Origin: Fallopia convolvulus
Lineage: Eukaryota; Streptophyta; Magnoliopsida; Caryophyllales; Polygonaceae
Length of the DNA stretch: 64,000 bases
Reading direction: 5' to 3'
Assembly (NCBI GenBank): GCA_964016875.1
Contig: OZ024735.1
Span: 14,747,434-14,811,433 of the forward strand
The notes under the pieces are model-generated. The model was given only the letters and a program-made list of their open reading frames with translations, was not told the DNA's origin and made no database searches. Of the stretch, positions 39,736 to 52,549 are shown piece by piece; positions within the stretch are counted from its first letter, which is position 1; the number at the start of each line of letters is the position of its first letter. The translations under genes and the position numbers were made by a program.

Positions 39736-42700
39736 GGTTGAGCGGTCGAATGTTTCTTTACAAAATAATTTTCTTAGGCCGCAACTAGCACATCCAAGCC
39801 GAAAAACGTAAAAAACTCGCAAAAGTTCTGGATCGAAAATCTTCGTACCTTTCAGCCTCAAACCAAGACCCTTCCCGAAACTGCCCTAAACGGTTGTACG
39901 GTCGAATGTGTCTTTACAAAATGTTTTTCTTAGGCTCCAACTAGCACATCTAAGCCCAAAAACGGAAAAAACTCGCAAAAGTTCTGGTACGAAAATCCTC
40001 ATACCATTTAGCCTCAAACCAAGACCCTTCCCGAAAATGCCCAAAACGGTTGAACGGTCGAATGTGTCCTTACAAAATGTTTTTCTTAGGCTGCAACTAG
40101 CACATCCAAGCCAAAAAACGGAAAAAACTCGCAAAAGTTCTGGTACTAAAATCTTCGTACCATTCAGCCTCAAAGCAAGACCCTTTCCGAAAATGCCCTA
40201 AACGGTTGTACGGTCGAATGTGTCTTTACAAAATGTTTTTCTTAGGCCCATGCTAGTCCATCCAAGCCAAAAAACGGAAAAAACTCACAAAAGTTCTGGT
40301 ACTAAAATCTTCGTACCATTCAGCCTCAAAGCAAGACCCTTTCCGAAAATGCCCTAAACGGTTGTACGGTCGAATGTGTCTTTACAAATTGTTTGTCTTA
40401 GGCCCCAACTAGCTCATCCAAGTCCAAGAACGGAAAAAAGTCGCAAAAGTTATTGTACGAAAATCTTCTTACCATTCCGCCTCAAACCAAGACCCTTCCC
40501 GAAAATGCCCTAAACTGTTGTACGGTCGAATGTGTCTTTACAAAATGTTTTTCTTAGGCCTCAACTAGCACATCCATGCCCAAAAACTGAAAAAACTAGC
40601 AAAAGTTCTGGTACAAAAATCTTCGTACCATTCAACCTCAAACCAAGACCCTTCCCGAAAATGCCCTAAACTGTTGAACGGTCGAATGTGTCTTTACAAA
40701 ATGTTTTTCTTAGGCCCCAACTAGCACATCCAAGCCCAAAAAGGGAAAAAACTCGAAAAGTTATGGTACGAAAATCTTCGTAACATTCAGCCTTCACCAA
40801 GACCCTTCTCGAAAATGCCCTTAACTGTTGTACAATCGAATGTGTCGTTACAAAAGGTTTGTCTTCGGCCCATGCTAGTCCATCCATGCCAAATGTTCTG
40901 GTATGAAAATCTTCGTACCATTCAGCCTCAAACCCAGACCCATCCCGAAAATGCCTTAAACGGTTTTACGGTCAAATGTGTCTTTACAAAAGGTTTTTCT
41001 TAGGCCCATGCTAGTCCATCCAAGACAAAAAACGGAAAAAACTAGCGAAAGTTCTGGTACTAAAATCTTCGTACCATTCAGCCTCAAACCAAGACCCTTC
41101 CCGAAAATGCCCTAAACGGTTGAACGGTCGAATGTGTCCTTACAAAATGTTTTTCTTAGGCCGCAACTAGCACATCCAAGCCAAAAAACGGAAAAAACTC
41201 GCAAAAGTTCTGGTACTAAAATCTTCGTACCATTCAGCCTCAAAGCAAGACCCTTTCCGAAAATGCCCTAAACGGTTGAACGGTCGAATGTGTCTTTACA
41301 AAATGTTTTTCTTAGGCCGCAACTAGCACATCCAAGCCGAAAAACGTAAAAAACTCGCAAAAGTTCTGGATCGAAAATCTTCGTACCTTTCAGCCTCAAA
41401 CCAAGACCCTTCCCGAAACTGCCCTAAACGGTTGTACGGTCGAATGTGTCTTTACAAAATGTTTTTCTTAGGCCCCAACTAGCACATCTAAGCCCAAAAA
41501 CGGAAAAAACTCGCAAAAGTTCTGGTACGAAAATCCTCATACCATTTAGCCTCAAACCAAGACCCTTCCCGAAAATGCCCTAAACGGTTGAACGGTCGAA
41601 TGTGTCCTTACAAAATGTTTTTCTTAGGCCGCAACTAGCACATCCAAGCCAAAAAACGGAAAAAACTCGCAAAAGTTCTGGTACTAAAATCTTCGTACCA
41701 TTCAGCCTCAAAGCAAGACCCTTTCCGAAAATGCCCTAAACGGTTGTACAGTCGAATGTGTCTTTACAAAATGTTTTTCTTAGGCCCATGCTAGTCCAAC
41801 CAAGCCAAAAAAACGGAAAAAACTCACAAAAGTTCTGGTACTAAAATCTTCGTACCATTCAGCCTCAAAGCAAGACCCTTTCCGAAAATGCCCTAAACGG
41901 TTGAACGGTCGAATGTGTCTTTACAAAATGTTTTTCTTAGGCCGCAACTAGCACATCCAAGCCGAAAAACGTAAAAAACTCGCAAAAGTTCTGGGTCGAA
42001 AATCTTCGTACCTTTCAGCCTCAAACCAAGACCCTACCCGAAACTGCCCTAAACGGTTGTACGGTCGAATGTGTCTTTACAAAATGTTTTTCTTAGGCCC
42101 CAACTAGCACATCTAAGCCCAAAAACGGAAAAAACTTGCAAAAGTTCTGGTACGAAAATCCTCATACCATTTAGCCTCAAACCAAGACCCTTCCCGAAAA
42201 TGCCCTAAACGGTTGAACGGTCGAACGTGTCCTTACAAAATGTTTTTCTTAGGCCGCAACTAGCACATCCAAGCCAAAAAACGGAAAAACCTCGCAAATG
42301 TTCTGGTACTAAAATCTTCGTACCATTCAGCCTCAAAGCAAGACCCTTTCCGAAAATGCCCTAAACGGTTGTACGGTCGAATGTGTCTTTAAAAAATGTT
42401 TTTCTTAGGCCCATGCTAGTCCATCCAAGCCAAAAAACGGAAAAAACTCACAGAAGTTCTGGTACTAAAATCTTCGTACCATTCAGCCTCAAAGCAAGAC
42501 CCTTTCCGAAAATGCCCTAAACGGTTGAACGGTCGAATGTGTCTTTACAAAATGTTTTTCTTAGGCCGCAACTAGCACATCCAAGCCGAAAAACGTAAGA
42601 AACTCGCAAAAGTTCTGGATCGAAAATCTTCGTACCTTTCAGCCTCAAACCAAGACCCTTCCCGAAACTGCCCTAAATGGTTGTACGGTCGAATGTGTCT

Positions 42701-42895
42701 TTACAAAATGTTTTTCTTAGGCCCCAACTAGCACATCTAAGCCCAAAAACGGAAAAAACTCGCAAAAGTTCTGGTACGAAAATCCTCATACCATTTAGCC
42801 TCAAACCAAGACCCTTCCCGAAAATGCCCTAAACGGTTGAACGGTCGAATGTGTCCTTACAAAATGTTTTTCTTAGGCCGCAACTAGCACATCCA
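39307..42895. repeat. Segmental duplication, copy 1 (3.6 kb)
   Basis: This segment recurs at +9654 bp (48961-52549). Paired markers: 39748/49402 (GAATGTTTC), 40387/50041 (AAATTGTTTGTC), 40888/50542 (short monomer), 41804/51458 (seven-A variant) and 41991/51645 (CTGGGTCG). Differences noticed by eye are few, for example AAAAAAGTCGC against AAAAAACTCGC near 40437/50091, and GAAAAACGT against GAAAAACGG near 41970/51624. The copy contains a 664 bp cassette and the start of the 12-mer HOR. Confidence 0.85.
40387..41050. repeat. 664 bp cassette, copy 1
   Basis: The cassette is an ordered run of special monomers: AATTGTTTGTC with GTCCAAGAACGG and CATTCCGCC; CCTCAACTAGC with CCAAAAACTG and AACTAGCAAAAG; a GGG A-block monomer with CTCGAAAAGTTATGG; a 154 bp B-type with ACAATCG and TGTCGTTAC; a short monomer; and CCAAGACAAAAAACGG with ACTAGCGAAAG. 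Less exact forms of the same order are in the transition zone (about 25.77-26.45 and 27.78-28.4 kb), which suggests that zone as its source. Confidence 0.8.
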
Positions 42896-43031
42896 AGCAA
42901 AAAAACGGAAAAAACTCGCAAAAGTTCTGGTACTAAAATCTTCGTACCATTCAGCCTCAAAGCAAGACCCTTTCCGAAAATGCCCTAAACGGTTGTACGG
43001 TCGAATGTGTCTTTACAAAATGTTTTTCTTA

Positions 43032-43655
43032 GGCCCATGCTAGTCCATCCAAGCCAAAAAACGGAAAAAACTCACAAAAGTTCTGGTACTAAAATCTTCG
43101 TACCATTCAGCCTCAAAGCAAGACCCTTTCCGAAAATGCCCTAAACGGTTGAACGGTCGAATGTGTCTTTACAAAATGTTTTTCTTAGGCCGCAACTAGC
43201 ACATCCAAGCCGAAAAACGTAAAAAACTCGCAAAAGTTCTGGATCGAAAATCTTCGTACCTTTCAGCCTCAAACCAAGACCCTTCCCGAAACTGCCCTAA
43301 ACGGTTGTACGGTCGAATGTGTCTTTACAAAATGTTTTTCTTAGGCCCCAACTAGCACATCTAAGCCCAAAAACGGAAAAAACTCGCAAAAGTTCTGGTA
43401 CGAAAATCCTCATACCATTTAGCCTCAAACCAAGACCCTTCCCGAAAATGCCCTAAACGGTTGAACGGTCGAATGTGTCCTTACAAAATGTTTTTCTTAG
43501 GCCGCAACTAGCACATCCAAGCCAAAAAACGGAAAAAACTCGCAAAAGTTCTGGTACTAAAATCTTCGTACCATTCAGCCTCAAAGCAAGACCCTTTCCG
43601 AAAATGCCCTAAACGGTTGTACAGTCGAATGTGTCTTTACAAAATGTTTTTCTTA
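43032..43655. repeat. B-D-E-F tetramer, 624 bp (reference copy)
   Basis: Exact 4 x 156 bp unit. B: GGCCCATGCTAGTCC, ACTCACAAAAG, GGTACTAAAATC, CAAAGCAAG. D: GGCCGCAACTAGC, CCGAAAAACGTAAAAAAC, GGATCG, CCTTTCAGCC, CCGAAACTGCCC. E: GGCCCCAACTAGC, CATCTAAGCCC, ATCCTCATACC, TGTCCTTAC. F: GGCCGCAACTAGC, CCAAAAAACGG, CTCGCAAAAG, GGTACTAAAATC, CAAAGCAAG. This is the basic block of the right domain. Trimers lacking D (468 bp) are also common, for example around 33.2-34.1 and 58.7-60.8 kb. Confidence 0.85.
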
Positions 43656-45216
43656 GGCCCGTGCTAGTCCAACCAAGCCAAAAAAACGGAAAAAACTCAC
43701 AAAAGTTCTGGTACTAAAATCTTCGTACCATTCAGCCTCAAAGCAAGACCCTTTCCGAAAATGCCCTAAACGGTTGAACGGTCGAATGTGTCTTTACAAA
43801 ATGTTTTTCTTAGGCCGCAACTAGCACATCCAAGCCGAAAAACGTAAAAAACTCGCAAAAGTTCTGGGTCGAAAATCTTCGTACCTTTCAGCCTCAAACC
43901 AAGACCCTACCCGAAACTGCCCTAAACGGTTGTACGGTCGAATGTGTCTTTACAAAATGTTTTTCTTAGGCCCCAACTAGCACATCTAAGCCCAAAAACG
44001 GAAAAAACTTGCAAAAGTTCTGGTACGAAAATCCTCATACCATTTAGCCTCAAACCAAGACCCTTCCCGAAAATGCCCTAAACGGTTGAACGGTCGAACG
44101 TGTCCTTACAAAATGTTTTTCTTAGGCCGCAACTAGCACATCCAAGCCAAAAAACGGAAAAACCTCGCAAATGTTCTGGTACTAAAATCTTCGTACCATT
44201 CAGCCTCAAAGCAAGACCCTTTCCGAAAATGCCCTAAACGGTTGTACGGTCGAATGTGTCTTTACAAAATGTTTTTCTTAGGCCCATGCTAGTCCATCCA
44301 AGCCAAAAAACGGAAAAAACTCACAGAAGTTCTGGTACTAAAATCTTCGTACCATTCAGCCTCAAAGCAAGACCCTTTCCGAAAATGCCCTAAACGGTTG
44401 AACGGTCGAATGTGTCTTTACAAAATGTTTTTCTTAGGCCGCAACTAGCACATCCAAGCCGAAAAACGTAAAAAACTCGCAAAAGTTCTGGATCGAAAAT
44501 CTTCGTACCTTTCAGCCTCAAACCAAGACCCTTCCCGAAACTGCCCTAAATGGTTGTACGGTCGAATGTGTCTTTACAAAATGTTTTTCTTAGGCCCCAA
44601 CTAGCACATCTAAGCCCAAAAACGGAAAAAACTCGCAAAAGTTCTGGTACGAAAATCCTCATACCATTTAGCCTCAAACCAAGACCCTTCCCGAAAATGC
44701 CCTAAACGGTTGAACGGTCGAATGTGTCCTTACAAAATGTTTTTCTTAGGCCGCAACTAGCACATCCAAGCAAAAAAACGGAAAAAACTCGCAAAAGTTC
44801 TGGTACTAAAATCTTCGTACCATTCAGCCTCAAAGCAAGACCCTTTCCGAAAATGCCCTAAACGGTTGTACGGTCGAATGTGTCTTTACAAAATGTTTTT
44901 CTTAGGCCCATGCTAGTCCATCCAAGCCAAAAAACGGAAAAAACTCACAAAAGTTCTGGTACTAAAATCTTCGTACCATTCAGCCTCAAAGCAAGACCCT
45001 TTCCGAAAATGCCCTAAACGGTTGAACGGTCGAATGTGTCTTTACAAAATGTTTTTCTTAGGCCCCAACTAGCACATCTAAGCCCAAAAACGGAAAAAAC
45101 TCGCAAAAGTTCTGGTACGAAAATCCTCATACCATTTAGCCTCAAACCAAGACCCTTCCCGAAAATGCCCTAAACGGTTGAACGGTCGAATGTGTCTTTA
45201 CAAAATGTTTTTCTTA
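43656..45216. repeat. Shortened HOR unit: 10 monomers, 1561 bp
   Basis: Second phased unit of the 12-mer array. It is 312 bp shorter because one D-type and one F-type monomer are missing around 45.05-45.2 kb. There a B monomer is followed directly by E, and E directly by the seven-A B monomer. The last monomer before the join reads GGTTGAACGG with TGTCTTTAC, a combination not found in the parent E or F positions. Confidence 0.8.
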
Positions 45217-48200
45217 GGCCCATGCTAGTCCAACCAAGCCAAAAAAACGGAAAAAACTCACAAAAGTTCTGGTACTAAAATCTTCGTACCATTCAGCCTC
45301 AAAGCAAGACCCTTTCCGAAAATGCCCTAAACGGTTGAACGGTCGAATGTGTCTTTACAAAATGTTTTTCTTAGGCCGCAACTAGCACATCCAAGCCGAA
45401 AAACGTAAAAAACTCGCAAAAGTTCTGGGTCGAAAATCTTCGTACCTTTCAGCCTCAAACCAAGACCCTACCCGAAACTGCCCTAAACGGTTGTACGGTC
45501 GAATGTGTCTTTACAAAATGTTTTTCTTAGGCCCCAACTAGCACATCTAAGCCCAAAAACGGAAAAAACTTGCAAAAGTTCTGGTACGAAAATCCTCATA
45601 CCATTTAGCCTCAAACCAAGACCCTTCCCGAAAATGCCCTAAACGGTTGAACGGTCGAACGTGTCCTTACAAAATGTTTTTCTTAGGCCGCAACTAGCAC
45701 ATCCAAGCCAAAAAACGGAAAAACCTCGCAAATGTTCTGGTACTAAAATCTTCGTACCATTCAGCCTCAAAGCAAGACCCTTTCCGAAAATGCCCTAAAC
45801 GGTTGTACGGTCGAATGTGTCTTTACAAAATGTTTTTCTTAGGCCCATGCTAGTCCATCCAAGCCAAAAAACGGAAAAAACTCACAGAAGTTCTGGTACT
45901 AAAATCTTCGTACCATTCAGCCTCAAAGCAAGACCCTTTCCGAAAATGCCCTAAACGGTTGAACGGTCGAATGTGTCTTTACAAAATGTTTTTCTTCGGC
46001 CGCAACTAGCACATCCAAGCCGAAAAACGTAAGAAACTCGCAAAAGTTCTGGATCGAAAATCTTCGTACCTTTCAGCCTCAAACCAAGACCCTTCCCGAA
46101 ACTGCCCTAAATGGTTGTACGGTCGAATGTGTCTTTACAAAATGTTTTTCTTAGGCCCCAACTAGCACATCTAAGCCCAAAAACGGAAAAAACTCGCAAA
46201 AGTTCTGGTACGAAAATCCTCATACCATTTAGCCTCAAACCAAGACCCTTCCCGAAAATGCCCTAAACGGTTGAACGGTCGAATGTGTCCTTACAAAATG
46301 TTTTTCTTAGGCCGCAACTAGCACATCCAAGCAAAAAAACGGAAAAAACTCGCAAAAGTTCTGGTACTAAAATCTTCGTACCATTCAGCCTCAAAGCAAG
46401 ACCCTTTCCGAAAATGCCCTAAACGGTTGTACGGTCGAATGTGTCTTTACAAAATGTTTTTCTTAGGCCCATGCTAGTCCATCCAAGCCAAAAAACGGAA
46501 AAAACTCACAAAAGTTCTGGTACTAAAATCTTCGTACCATTCAGCCTCAAAGCAAGACCCTTTCCGAAAATGCCCTAAACGGTTGAACGGTCGAATGTGT
46601 CTTTACAAAATGTTTTTCTTAGGCCGCAACTAGCACATCCAAGCCGAAAAACGTAAAAAACTCGCAAAAGTTCTGGATCGAAAATCTTCGTACCTTTCAG
46701 CCTCAAACCAAGACCCTTCCCGAAACTGCCCTAAACGGTTGTACGGTCGAATGTGTCTTTACAAAATGTTTTTCTTAGGCCCCAACTAGCACATCTAAGC
46801 CCAAAAACGGAAAAAACTCGCAAAAGTTCTGGTACGAAAATCCTCATACCATTTAGCCTCAAACCAAGACCCTTCCCGAAAATGCCCTAAACGGTTGAAC
46901 GGTCGAATGTGTCCTTACAAAATGTTTTTCATAGGGCGCAACTAGCACATCCAAGCCAAAAAACGGAAAAAACTCGCAAAAGTTCTGGTACTAAAATCTT
47001 CGTACCATTCAGCCTCAAAGCAAGACCCTTTCCGAAAATGCCCTAAACGGTTGTACAGTCGAATGTGTCTTTACAAAATGTTTTTCTTAGGCCCATGCTA
47101 GTCCAACCAAGCCAAAAAAACGGAAAAAACTCACAAAAGTTCTGGTACTAAAATCTTCGTACCATTCAGCCTCAAAGCAAGACCCTTTCCGAAAATGCCC
47201 TAAACGGTTGAACGGTCGAATGTGTCTTTACAAAATGTTTTTCTTAGGCCGCAACTAGCACATCCAAGCCGAAAAACGTAAAAAACTCGCAAAAGTTCTG
47301 GGTCGAAAATCTTCGTACCTTTCAGCCTCAAACCAAGACCCTACCCGAAACTGCCCTAAACGGTTGTACGGTCGAATGTGTCTTTACAAAATGTTTTTCT
47401 TAGGCCCCAACTAGCACATCTAAGCCCAAAAACGGAAAAAACTTGCAAAAGTTCTGGTACGAAAATCCTCATACCATTTAGCCTCAAACCAAGACCCTTC
47501 CCGAAAATGCCCTAAACGGTTGAACGGTCGAACGTGTCCTTACAAAATGTTTTTCTTAGGCCGCAACTAGCACATCCAAGCCAAAAAACGGAAAAACCTC
47601 GCAAATGTTCTGGTACTAAAATCTTCGTACCATTCAGCCTCAAAGCAAGACCCTTTCCGAAAATGCCCTAAACGGTTGTACGGTCGAATGTGTCTTTACA
47701 AAATGTTTTTCTTAGGCCCATGCTAGTCCATCCAAGCCAAAAAACGGAAAAAACTCACAGAAGTTCTGGTACTAAAATCTTCGTACCATTCAGCCTCAAA
47801 GCAAGACCCTTTCCGAAAATGCCCTAAACGGTTGAACGGTCGAATGTGTCTTTACAAAATGTTTTTCTTAGGCCGCAACTAGCACATCCAAGCCGAAAAA
47901 CGTAAGAAACTCGCAAAAGTTCTGGATCGAAAATCTTCGTACCTTTCAGCCTCAAACCAAGACCCTTCCCGAAACTGCCCTAAATGGTTGTACGGTCGAA
48001 TGTGTCTTTACAAAATGTTTTTCTTAGGCCCCAACTAGCACATCTAAGCCCAAAAACGGAAAAAACTCGCAAAAGTTCTGGTACGAAAATCCTCATACCA
48101 TTTAGCCTCAAACCAAGACCCTTCCCGAAAATGCCCTAAACGGTTGAACGGTCGAATGTGTCCTTACAAAATGTTTTTCTTAGGCCGCAACTAGCACATC

Positions 48201-48960
48201 CAAGCAAAAAAACGGAAAAAACTCGCAAAAGTTCTGGTACTAAAATCTTCGTACCATTCAGCCTCAAAGCAAGACCCTTTCCGAAAATGCCCTAAACGGT
48301 TGTACGGTCGAATGTGTCTTTACAAAATGTTTTTCTTAGGCCCATGCTAGTCCATCCAAGCCAAAAAACGGAAAAAACTCACAAAAGTTCTGGTACTAAA
48401 ATCTTCGTACCATTCAGCCTCAAAGCAAGACCCTTTCCGAAAATGCCCTAAACGGTTGAACGGTCGAATGTGTCTTTACAAAATGTTTTTCTTAGGCCGC
48501 AACTAGCACATCCAAGCCGAAAAACGTAAAAAACTCGCAAAAGTTCTGGATCGAAAATCTTCGTACCTTTCAGCCTCAAACCAAGACCATTCCCGAAACT
48601 GCCCTAAACGGTTGTACGGTCGAATGTGTCTTTACAAAATGTTTTTCTTAGGCCCCAACTAGCACATCTAAGCCCAAAAACGGAAAAAACTCGCAAAAGT
48701 TCTGGTACGAAAATCCTCATACCATTTAGCCTCAAACCAAGACCCTTCCCGAAAATGCCCTAAACGGTTGAACGGTCGAATCTGTCCTTACAAAATGTTT
48801 TTCTTAGGCCGCAACTAGCACATCCAAGCCAAAAAACGGAAAAAACTCGCAAAAGTTCTGGATCAAAAATCTTCGTACCATTCAGCCTCAAAGCAAGACC
48901 CTTTCCGAAAATGCCCTAAACGGTTGTACAGTCGAATGTGTCTTTACAAAATGTTTTTCT

Positions 48961-51900
48961 TAGGCCCCAACTAGCACATCTAAGCCCAAAAACGGAAAAA
49001 ACTCGCAAAAGTTCTGGTACGAAAATCCTCATACCATTTAGCCTCAAACCAAGACCCTTCCCGAAAATGCCCTAAACGGTTGAACGGTCGAACGTGTCCT
49101 TACAAAATGTTTTTCTTAGGCCGCAACTAGCACATCCAAGCCAAAAAACGGAAAAACCTCGCAAATGTTCTGGTACTAAAATCTTCGTACCATTCAGCCT
49201 CAAAGCAAGACCCTTTCCGAAAATGCCCTAAACGGTTGTACGGTCGAATGTGTCTTTACAAAATGTTTTTCTTAGGCCCATGCTAGTCCATCCAAGCCAA
49301 AAAACGGAAAAAACTCACAAAAGTTCTGGTACTAAAATCTTCGTACCATTCAGCCTCAAAGCAAGACCCTTTCCGAAAATGCCCTAAACGGTTGAACGGT
49401 CGAATGTTTCTTTACAAAATAATTTTCTTAGGCCGCAACTAGCACATCCAAGCCGAAAAACGTAAAAAACTCGCAAAAGTTCTGGATCGAAAATCTTCGT
49501 ACCTTTCAGCCTCAAACCAAGACCCTTCCCGAAACTGCCCTAAACGGTTGTACGGTCGAATGTGTCTTTACAAAATGTTTTTCTTAGGCTCCAACTAGCA
49601 CATCTAAGCCCAAAAACGGAAAAAACTCGCAAAAGTTCTGGTACGAAAATCCTCATACCATTTAGCCTCAAACCAAGACCCTTCCCGAAAATGCCCTAAA
49701 CGGTTGAACGGTCGAATGTGTCCTTACAAAATGTTTTTCTTAGGCCGCAACTAGCACATCCAAGCCAAAAAACGGAAAAAACTCGCAAAAGTTCTGGTAC
49801 TAAAATCTTCGTACCATTCAGCCTCAAAGCAAGACCCTTTCCGAAAATGCCCTAAACGGTTGTACGGTCGAATGTGTCTTTACAAAATGTTTTTCTTAGG
49901 CCCATGCTAGTCCATCCAAGCCAAAAAACGGAAAAAACTCACAAAAGTTCTGGTACTAAAATCTTCGTACCATTCAGCCTCAAAGCAAGACCCTTTCCGA
50001 AAATGCCCTAAACGGTTGTACGGTCGAATGTGTCTTTACAAATTGTTTGTCTTAGGCCCCAACTAGCTCATCCAAGTCCAAGAACGGAAAAAACTCGCAA
50101 AAGTTATTGTACGAAAATCTTCTTACCATTCCGCCTCAAACCAAGACCCTTCCCGAAAATGCCCTAAACTGTTGTACGGTCGAATGTGTCTTTACAAAAT
50201 GTTTTTCTTAGGCCTCAACTAGCACATCCATGCCCAAAAACTGAAAAAACTAGCAAAAGTTCTGGTACAAAAATCTTCGTACCATTCAACCTCAAACCAA
50301 GACCCTTCCCGAAAATGCCCTAAACTGTTGAACGGTCGAATGTGTCTTTACAAAATGTTTTTCTTAGGCCCCAACTAGCACATCCAAGCCCAAAAAGGGA
50401 AAAAACTCGAAAAGTTATGGTACGAAAATCTTCGTAACATTCAGCCTTCACCAAGACCCTTCTCGAAAATGCCCTTAACTGTTGTACAATCGAATGTGTC
50501 GTTACAAAAGGTTTGTCTTCGGCCCATGCTAGTCCATCCATGCCAAATGTTCTGGTATGAAAATCTTCGTACCATTCAGCCTCAAACCCAGACCCATCCC
50601 GAAAATGCCTTAAACGGTTTTACGGTCAAATGTGTCTTTACAAAAGGTTTTTCTTAGGCCCATGCTAGTCCATCCAAGACAAAAAACGGAAAAAACTAGC
50701 GAAAGTTCTGGTACTAAAATCTTCGTACCATTCAGCCTCAAACCAAGACCCTTCCCGAAAATGCCCTAAACGGTTGAACGGTCGAATGTGTCCTTACAAA
50801 ATGTTTTTCTTAGGCCGCAACTAGCACATCCAAGCCAAAAAACGGAAAAAACTCGCAAAAGTTCTGGTACTAAAATCTTCGTACCATTCAGCCTCAAAGC
50901 AAGACCCTTTCCGAAAATGCCCTAAACGGTTGAACGGTCGAATGTGTCTTTACAAAATGTTTTTCTTAGGCCGCAACTAGCACATCCAAGCCGAAAAACG
51001 TAAAAAACTCGCAAAAGTTCTGGATCGAAAATCTTCGTACCTTTCAGCCTCAAACCAAGACCCTTCCCGAAACTGCCCTAAACGGTTGTACGGTCGAATG
51101 TGTCTTTACAAAATGTTTTTCTTAGGCCCCAACTAGCACATCTAAGCCCAAAAACGGAAAAAACTCGCAAAAGTTCTGGTACGAAAATCCTCATACCATT
51201 TAGCCTCAAACCAAGACCCTTCCCGAAAATGCCCTAAACGGTTGAACGGTCGAATGTGTCCTTACAAAATGTTTTTCTTAGGCCGCAACTAGCACATCCA
51301 AGCCAAAAAACGGAAAAAACTCGCAAAAGTTCTGGTACTAAAATCTTCGTACCATTCAGCCTCAAAGCAAGACCCTTTCCGAAAATGCCCTAAACGGTTG
51401 TACAGTCGAATGTGTCTTTACAAAATGTTTTTCTTAGGCCCATGCTAGTCCAACCAAGCCAAAAAAACGGAAAAAACTCACAAAAGTTCTGGTACTAAAA
51501 TCTTCGTACCATTCAGCCTCAAAGCAAGACCCTTTCCGAAAATGCCCTAAACGGTTGAACGGTCGAATGTGTCTTTACAAAATGTTTTTCTTAGGCCGCA
51601 ACTAGCACATCCAAGCCGAAAAACGGAAAAAACTCGCAAAAGTTCTGGGTCGAAAATCTTCGTACCTTTCAGCCTCAAACCAAGACCCTACCCGAAACTG
51701 CCCTAAACGGTTGTACGGTCGAATGTGTCTTTACAAAATGTTTTTCTTAGGCCCCAACTAGCACATCTAAGCCCAAAAACGGAAAAAACTTGCAAAAGTT
51801 CTGGTACGAAAATCCTCATACCATTTAGCCTCAAACCAAGACCCTTCCCGAAAATGCCCTAAACGGTTGAACGGTCGAACGTGTCCTTACAAAATGTTTT

Positions 51901-52549
51901 TCTTAGGCCGCAACTAGCACATCCAAGCCAAAAAACGGAAAAACCTCGCAAATGTTCTGGTACTAAAATCTTCGTACCATTCAGCCTCAAAGCAAGACCC
52001 TTTCCGAAAATGCCCTAAACGGTTGTACGGTCGAATGTGTCTTTACAAAATGTTTTTCTTAGGCCCATGCTAGTCCATCCAAGCCAAAAAACGGAAAAAA
52101 CTCACAGAAGTTCTGGTACTAAAATCTTCGTACCATTCAGCCTCAAAGCAAGACCCTTTCCGAAAATGCCCTAAACGGTTGAACGGTCGAATGTGTCTTT
52201 ACAAAATGTTTTTCTTAGGCCGCAACTAGCACATCCAAGCCGAAAAACGTAAGAAACTCGCAAAAGTTCTGGATCGAAAATCTTCGTACCTTTCAGCCTC
52301 AAACCAAGACCCTTCCCGAAACTGCCCTAAATGGTTGTACGGTCGAATGTGTCTTTACAAAATGTTTTTCTTAGGCCCCAACTAGCACATCTAAGCCCAA
52401 AAACGGAAAAAACTCGCAAAAGTTCTGGTACGAAAATCCTCATACCATTTAGCCTCAAACCAAGACCCTTCCCGAAAATGCCCTAAACGGTTGAACGGTC
52501 GAATGTGTCCTTACAAAATGTTTTTCTTAGGCCGCAACTAGCACATCCA
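48961..52549. repeat. Segmental duplication, copy 2 (3.6 kb)
   Basis: Second copy of 39307-42895 at exactly +9654 bp. The match starts where GGCCCCAACTAGC with CATCTAAGCCC follows an F monomer near 48961. It stops at base 52550, where the partner continues AAGCAAAAAAAC but this copy switches to TGCCAAATG. The 9654 bp period contains the whole 12-mer array in between. Confidence 0.85.
50041..50704. repeat. 664 bp cassette, copy 2
   Basis: Same ordered run as the copy at 40387, carried here by the 9654 bp duplication. The short monomer is at 50542 and the CCAAGACAAAAAACGG monomer near 50674. Confidence 0.8.

Larger units (their letters stand above)
41200..48855. repeat. 12-monomer HOR, 1873 bp, about four copies
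   Basis: The seven-A B-type marker is at 41804, 43677, 45238 and 47111, and CTGGGTCG is at 41991, 43864, 45425 and 47298. Both series give steps of 1873, 1561 and 1873 bp. 1873 is 12 x 156 plus one extra A. Each 12-mer is three B-D-E-F tetramers distinguished by private changes: seven-A plus GGGTCG plus AACTTGC plus AACCTCGCAAATG; ACAGAAG plus GTAAGAAAC plus AAGCAAAAAAAC; and a plain set. Phased on the seven-A B monomer, units begin at 41783, 43656, 45217 and 47090. The period ends near 48855. Confidence 0.9.
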
